Below are positions 59,051 to 64,000 of a stretch of DNA of 64,000 nt, in pieces. The stretch's first letter is position 1; the number at the start of each line of letters is the position of its first letter. The notes under the pieces were generated by a model. That model made no database searches. It saw only the letters and a program-made list of their open reading frames with translations, and was not told the DNA's origin. The DNA is from Sipunculus nudus (lineage: Eukaryota > Annelida > Sipuncula > Golfingiida > Sipunculidae), in contig CM049322.1 of the NCBI GenBank assembly GCA_026874595.1, forward strand, positions 37,009,340 through 37,073,339, written 5' to 3'. A program made the translations under genes and the position numbers.

Positions 59051-60933
59051 CCACAAGCCCCTATAATTCACGATGCAATGGCATGGTAGAAAAGTTCAAT
59101 GACACCTTAAAAAGGATGCTGAAAAAGATGTGTGCAGAACGTCCTAGAGACTGGGACCGTTATCTGGCCCCTGTTCTGTTTGCATACCGCGAGTCTCCAC
59201 ATGACTCTCTGGGTGGTTTATCTCCTTTTGAACTTTTATATGGGAGAAATGTCAGGGGTCCTGTAGAGGTTTTGAAAGAGTTGATGACAAATGATGAGGA
59301 CGATTCTGAGGTCAAAACTACGTACCAGTTTGTTGTTGATCTAAAAGAGAGATTAAAGGATACATGTGCTCTTGCTGGAGAGGCACTGAGTAAGGCATCT
59401 GTTAGGTACAAACAGTTCTATGACAGGAAAACAAAACCTAGGCATCTGCAAGTAGGTGATAAAGTACTAGTTTTGTTACCTACAGATCGCAACAAATTAC
59501 TCCTGCAGTGGAAAAGCCCTTTTGTGGTTACATGTAGGTTTAATGATTGTGACTATCAGATTGACATGCAGGGAAAATCCAAGGTTTTCCATATAAACAT
59601 GCTAAAGAAATATATAACAAGGGCAGAATCTGATAAAGTCGCAGGTTGCATATTTGATATGTCTAGTATTACAGGGGATGAAGGCATGTCTCTTGATATC
59701 CGTAATCATCACCAGGATACTGAGCAGTTAGATGTGGACTTCTCAGAATGTGGGAAGTCTGTGGTACCGTTACCTAGTGTGACGCGTAAGCAAGGTCCTG
59801 ACCGGGTTCAGATTTGTAAACAACTCCCAGCTGCAAAGGCTGAGGATATCTCCTTGCTTATCAGCCGGTATGAATCAATATTTACTGATGTACCAAAGCA
59901 AACTCACATCCTTGAATGTGTTCTGCGTACTACTACTGATCAAACTGTGAGATCAAAGCCTTATCCAGTCCCACATGCTTTAAGAGACACCATGAGCAAA
60001 GAAATACAAAACATGCTGTCCCTAGGTATTATTGAGAGATCAAACTCTAGTTTTGCCAGTCCGGTTGTCATGATACGTAACAAGGATGATACGGTACGCT
60101 TCTGTATTGACTACCGTAAACTTAACCGTACCCTTTTGTTTGATCCAGAGCCTATGCCAAATCCCGAAAATCTCTTTGCTGAGTTGGGTGAGAGTACCTA
60201 TTTCTCGAAACTGGATTTAACAAAAGGCTACTGGCAAATACCCATGTCAGAGAGTTCTAAAGAACTAACAGCATTTGTCACTCCTGAAGCACTATATCAA
60301 TTTCGCTTCATGCCATTTGGTCTTGTAGTGGCTGGAGCAGTGTTTACAAGAATGATGAGAAAACTGTTTGATGGCATGATCGGGGTATGCTGTAATATTG
60401 ATGATATTCTTTGTCACACAGTTACCTGGACAGAACATTTAGTCCTTTCAGAGAAAGTGTTTAAGATCCTTCAAGACGCTAGTTTAGCAGCAAAACCCGC
60501 AAAATGCTGTTTTGGGTTCACTGACCTCGGGTTTTTGGGTCACCGGGTCAGTAAAGGTCAGCTTGCTACTGATGACACACTATTAGACAAGGTGAGCAAA
60601 AGTGAGCGACCTACCACCAAGAAAGAAGTAAGATCCTTTCTAGGTCCCACTGGATACTACAGGAAATTCATTCCTCATTATGCGGAAATCGCGGTTCCTT
60701 TAACCGACCTGACCCGAAAAGGTCAAAGCAATAAGGTCACATGGGGTGAGGCCCAGGAACGATCATTCCGCACATTGAAATCCATGCTAGTAAAGCCACC
60801 TATTTTACAGCTTCCAGACATATCAAAACCTTTTGTCCTACGTACCGATGCCTCAGACAAAGTTATGGAAGCATCCTTTTGCAGGAATCCGATGGCATCA
60901 TGTGTCCGATTGCGTATGCAAGCCGGAAATTGA
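58984..60933 (+). pseudogene. integrase C-part and reverse transcriptase of the Gmr1-like element
   Basis: 649 codons. It starts with GSQFTSS and the third integrase catalytic residue, Glu in NGMVEKFN (about residue 36), then an integrase C-terminal region (PVLFAYRESPH, KVLVLLP). RT motifs follow: FCIDYRKLN (~375), LDLTKGYWQIPM (~413), FMPFGL (~443) and the catalytic box as NIDD (~471; most relatives have an aromatic residue at the first place). The thumb and connection region includes VRSFLGPTGYYRKFIPHY. RNase H begins with RTDASDK near residue 622, after which the frame is lost. The RT is gypsy-class by motif. Confidence 0.88.
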
Positions 60934-61200
60934 CAGAACGGGAACGTAACTACTCTGTAATAGAGAGAGAAGCTTTGTCTATCATATGGGCAATAGCCAG
61001 GTTTGATGTGTATCTGTTTGGGAAGGAGTTCTGTATTCAAACAGATCATAAACCATTAACCTACATCAATCAATCCAAGTGTATCAACAAGCGCATCATG
61101 CGTTAGGCTATGATGCTCCAGGAATACAAATTCAGAGTAGAAGCTATACCGGGTAAAGAAAATCATGGACCCGACTTTTTAAGCAGAGTCCACATGATTT
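60879..61200 (+). pseudogene. RNase H C-part of the Gmr1-like element
   Basis: Continues RNase H with PIAYASRKLTERERNYSVIE, the WAIARF helix and QTDHKPLTY, typical of gypsy RNase H. A TAG at 61104-61106 breaks the frame. The same frame then continues with GKENHGPDFLSRV, and ends with a TAA near 61201. No integrase follows; the PPT comes ~250 bp later. Confidence 0.85.
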
Positions 61201-61450
61201 AAGTTGCAGCTGCTAAGATTAGCCGAGCATTTTTTATTCCATAGCCAAGTTGTTTTTGTTGCATGGGAGATCACTGTATAAAATCAGGAGAGTGCACCAG
61301 TATACCACTGCGCTCCTTTTGTTATGGGTTACATATAAGACTGTTTGAACATTTATTTTGTTTTTTGTTTGAACAAGAGTTTTTGATCGCACCAACTCCC
61401 ATTCTGGGGATAAACAGATCCAAAATGAAAATGCCCGCATTTTCCTTTGT

Positions 61451-61462
61451 AGGGGGGAGTGA
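61451..61462 (+). other. polypurine tract
   Basis: AGGGGGGAGTGA immediately precedes the 3' LTR, as expected for plus-strand priming. Confidence 0.8.
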
Positions 61463-62783
61463 TGTCACACAGATCCCCTAAGATATGATTTTGTGTGTAT
61501 ATATAATAGTCATCCATTTATTTTATGTGTGACAATGTACATTGGTAGACACAGACAGTTGTTTTGGGTCCCATGTAGTTGTTTTGTACCCACTATGACC
61601 ACACTGGTAACAATGACCTGTGTCCAGTGAGGTGTAACAAAACCCCTAGGTAGTCCTTGTGTCCAAGGCCTATAACAATACCCCTGAAACAAGAATAGGG
61701 CTGCCATAATTTCACTGGTTCTGCTCAAGTGTGCTAAGAATTGTTGTCAAGGCTCTTTTAAACAAGAATAGGGAGTTGGCCAGCAGCTCTGTTAGAGGAA
61801 ACAAGAACCTCTCTCTACTTGAACTTTAAGAGACCTGAGGGCTACTCAACATGCTACACTGAATCAAGACCAAGAGCTGTGTTTTTTTTTTCTTATTAAT
61901 TTTTCTGGTATGGTCAACTAAAGACTTTTAAATGCACACCAAACCATGGTATGAACTGTGCCACACTCAGAATGCTGATATCTTGCATTAAAAGAATGTT
62001 TCCAGTGTTTAGAGGTTTTGTGGAGACTGAGGGGTACCGGCAGTGCACGAAAACCACCCAGAAGTACCGAGAATGGTGGACTTCAGACTATGATTCTATG
62101 ATACTTCTTACATGAAAGGTGAGCCATTGTACAGTTATTCGTGGTACCCAAAGGCAGAACTGACTTTATGGTAGCTCTCGATATACATATATGAAACAGT
62201 ACTATCATTATTATCTACTGAATTACTGTTATACTTGATATAGAAATCCTAAGATATGTAGGAGGAGACACATTATTCCATTTGGGGCCCAATGTAATGA
62301 CCATTCTCTAATACCTTTACCTCTATCGAAATACTGGCTCTGTTTCCCCTAAATGTAGGAGTTATCTTCTTTTCTTTGAGCTGAAATGGTCCTACGTTAT
62401 TTTACAGAAGGAGCCTTATGGTATTTGGTATACCTCCACTGATGGGTTTGCTTCCTGGAGAAGTTTCACTGGACTACCAATCTGCTTCTTGTGACAAACT
62501 GTTGTTACCCGGATTTCTAAGGATTGATATTATTCAACTCGTATTTATTTTATAAAGTATAGTGTCTAAGATGTGCTGTACTTGCCAGCTTATTTCACAG
62601 TAAAGTGCTAATACTAGAAATATCCCTTGATGTCATATTGCACTTATATGCACTTATATTCATTAAAGTTATTGTACATCTTTCAATTGATATTCATTTG
62701 TATGTGCGAACGTTTTCTTATTATTAAAAGAACCTGGGGCAAGGTGCTTAAGATCAGTGGATCTTAGGATGTAAACCTTGACA
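61463..62783 (+). repeat. 3' LTR of Gmr1-like retrotransposon
   Basis: Copy of the LTR at 54860-56119, with a ~14-bp insertion near 61766 and a ~50-bp insertion near 62500. Followed by the target duplication TAGTC at 62784-62788. Confidence 0.93.
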
Positions 62784-62788
62784 TAGTC

Positions 62789-63780
62789 TTAATAGTCATT
62801 TCATTAGATGTAAAATGTATAACATCCCATATTTTAATATAACAATGTCATTTTTAAATTTAAACATCTGGAGATATAACTAACCCCCCTAGATCTATAG
62901 ATCACATTATGAGCACATTGTTGTCGGGATTTTGTAGAGGTTTGTTGGTATAGTTGCATTATACGGGGATGAACTTCAGGGGGGTTTTGCTTTAAAAATG
63001 TGGGTTCAATGCCTAATGTAATATAGGAATAATAAGCGTTATTTCTTGACTTCTTTTCTTGACTTGTTATGTGTACGCGACGTCATTGACAAAAACAACA
63101 AATGTTGGTTCACGATAAACATACAAGATCAGCTAAAATATGAAGTGAAGGCTTCTACTATATACTTATATAAGTAACATATGTGACGGAACCTTATATA
63201 AACAGATCACGTATGCATGATGAACACAAATTTTGTAATGGAGATAAAAAAATCAGATTCTGTAACATTAGGCAGCGGGAAATGTTTTGCGGGAATAAAT
63301 AAAGAACTCAGTGTTTTTTTGTTAACAAATAATTATAATTTATTCCTAAAACAACCCTAACAATAAAATACACTAAATCAATACAATTATACAGTAACAC
63401 AGGAGAAAATCTTTGAAAATGTGTAATTGCCCCATTCGTCGGATAAGGTCTTAGAATCTGACACACGCTTCTGCGTCCGCTGGTATCTACTCTGCTGTCT
63501 GCCCTCTTGCCCCCAAAACAGCCCCTTTACATACCTTCACACCTCAAGCCGGGAACCTTCCACTGCTCGAACAGTCTATAAGGTCCTGCACAACACACGT
63601 TTAAGGAATTCTCTAGAAAGAACAGCGCTGTGTATCTCCACACACCAGGCACATCACGTGACCCACGCTCAAGCGTGAAAGCTAAGGCTCACAACGAGAG
63701 CCCAACCAGTACCAATTAAACAGAGCAAATACATCAGGCTATAGTCTGGAATTGATTGTTACCAGGTTAAATTGTGACTT
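62789..63780. other. stretch without a recognised gene
   Basis: 62789-63300 is AT-rich. 63300-63700 is GC-richer and on the minus strand ends in AATAAATTATAATTATT-like sequence; it may be an unidentified LTR or repeat. The 83-residue open frame at 63427-63678 shows no domain. Confidence 0.45.
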
Positions 63781-63825
63781 CGAAATGATAAATGTAAAGA
63801 CTGGTGAATGCGTTTCTGATCACTG

Positions 63826-64000
63826 TTTTGATTTTGGTCAACTGAGTTCGGGAAAGTGTAAGATTAAATGAAAACCAGTACTTTTCGCAAGATTCAGTCT
63901 GAAAATATTGCAGAATTCAAGCAGATCATTGTGAATAATGGTTTACTGAATTATGATAAAAAAGATTTGGATGAATTGGCAGCTGCATATAATTATACCC
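63826..64000 (+). mobile_element. L2/CR1-like LINE fragment, cut by window end
   Basis: One frame at about 63815-63870 gives VSDHCFDFGQLSSGKCKIK, the end of the endonuclease domain (SDH motif). A shifted frame from 63870 gives TSTFRKIQSENIAEFKQIIV and then DKKDLDELAAAYNYT, the spacer before the reverse transcriptase in L2/CR1 LINEs. The frame change shows decay. The RT would lie beyond the window. Confidence 0.6.

Larger units (their letters stand above)
54860..62783 (+). mobile_element. Gmr1-like Ty3/gypsy LTR retrotransposon, inactivated
   Basis: A 7.9-kb element bounded by LTRs and by the 5-bp target duplication TAGTC (54855-54859 and 62784-62788). Reading frames encode, in order, a coiled-coil and SCAN-like gag, a CCHC zinc knuckle, a protease remnant, integrase, reverse transcriptase and RNase H. 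Integrase before RT is the copia-like order, but the RT and gag are of the gypsy class, which together define Gmr1-type elements. The reading frame changes at least four times (about 57001, 58850, 58980 and 60880), and an in-frame TAG lies at 61104-61106. The copy is thus dead. It lies upstream of the first recognised exon of the S8 gene, on the opposite strand, possibly in an intron. Confidence 0.92.

Overview
The window is eukaryotic nuclear DNA from an invertebrate, most likely a mollusc or another lophotrochozoan. The taxon is inferred, not proven. The evidence is AT-rich sequence, short exons with GT-AG introns, tRNA-derived SINEs, many microsatellites, CR1/L2-like LINE remnants, small DNA transposons and a Gmr1-like LTR retrotransposon. 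No prokaryotic operons, rRNA genes or CRISPR arrays are present. Most of the sequence is repeats; one real-looking gene and one decayed gene were recognised.

Layout. 1-5.2 kb: microsatellites, one SINE, and a small cluster of ETS-type sites. 5.2-11.3 kb: an old segmental duplication, one copy interrupted by a TA-flanked transposon that carries a 338-bp tandem array; a hAT-type MITE sits at 6.7 kb. 11.5-15 kb: paired SINE copies, an 84-bp MITE, and a satellite with a 109-bp unit. 15.3-17.9 kb: a broken LINE (endonuclease plus reverse transcriptase). 17.9-24.2 kb: a composite repeat built from units with a GGTGGCGCCACC palindrome, then a near-perfect 1,673-bp tandem duplication. 25-28.7 kb (minus strand): exons of an EGF-like, cysteine-rich protein, partly decayed. 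29.2-30.4 kb: a pogo/Tigger-like element with a transposase relic. 31-40 kb: mostly AT-rich non-coding DNA with a second hAT-type element at 35.9-36.8 kb. 40.3-41.5 kb: a second copy of the composite repeat.

41.5-54.4 kb (minus strand): the most interesting locus, a multi-exon gene whose six recognisable exons join in compatible phases. In transcript order they encode an unrecognised N-terminal piece, a subtilisin (S8)-like domain that has lost catalytic residues, a death-effector-like segment, a short acidic linker, and an S8 domain with intact Asp/His/Asn/Ser motifs, closing with a C-terminal exon. A death-fold adaptor tied to one dead and one live protease suggests a signalling or immune protease. 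Its largest complete intron contains a perfect 152-bp palindrome holding a hammerhead-ribozyme-like motif on each strand.

54.9-62.8 kb: a nearly full-length, inactivated Ty3/gypsy-class element with long LTRs and a 5-bp target duplication. Its domain order is gag-protease-integrase-RT-RNase H (the Gmr1 order) and its gag is SCAN-like. The window ends inside another LINE fragment. Boundaries come from reading by eye; no alignments or searches were run.
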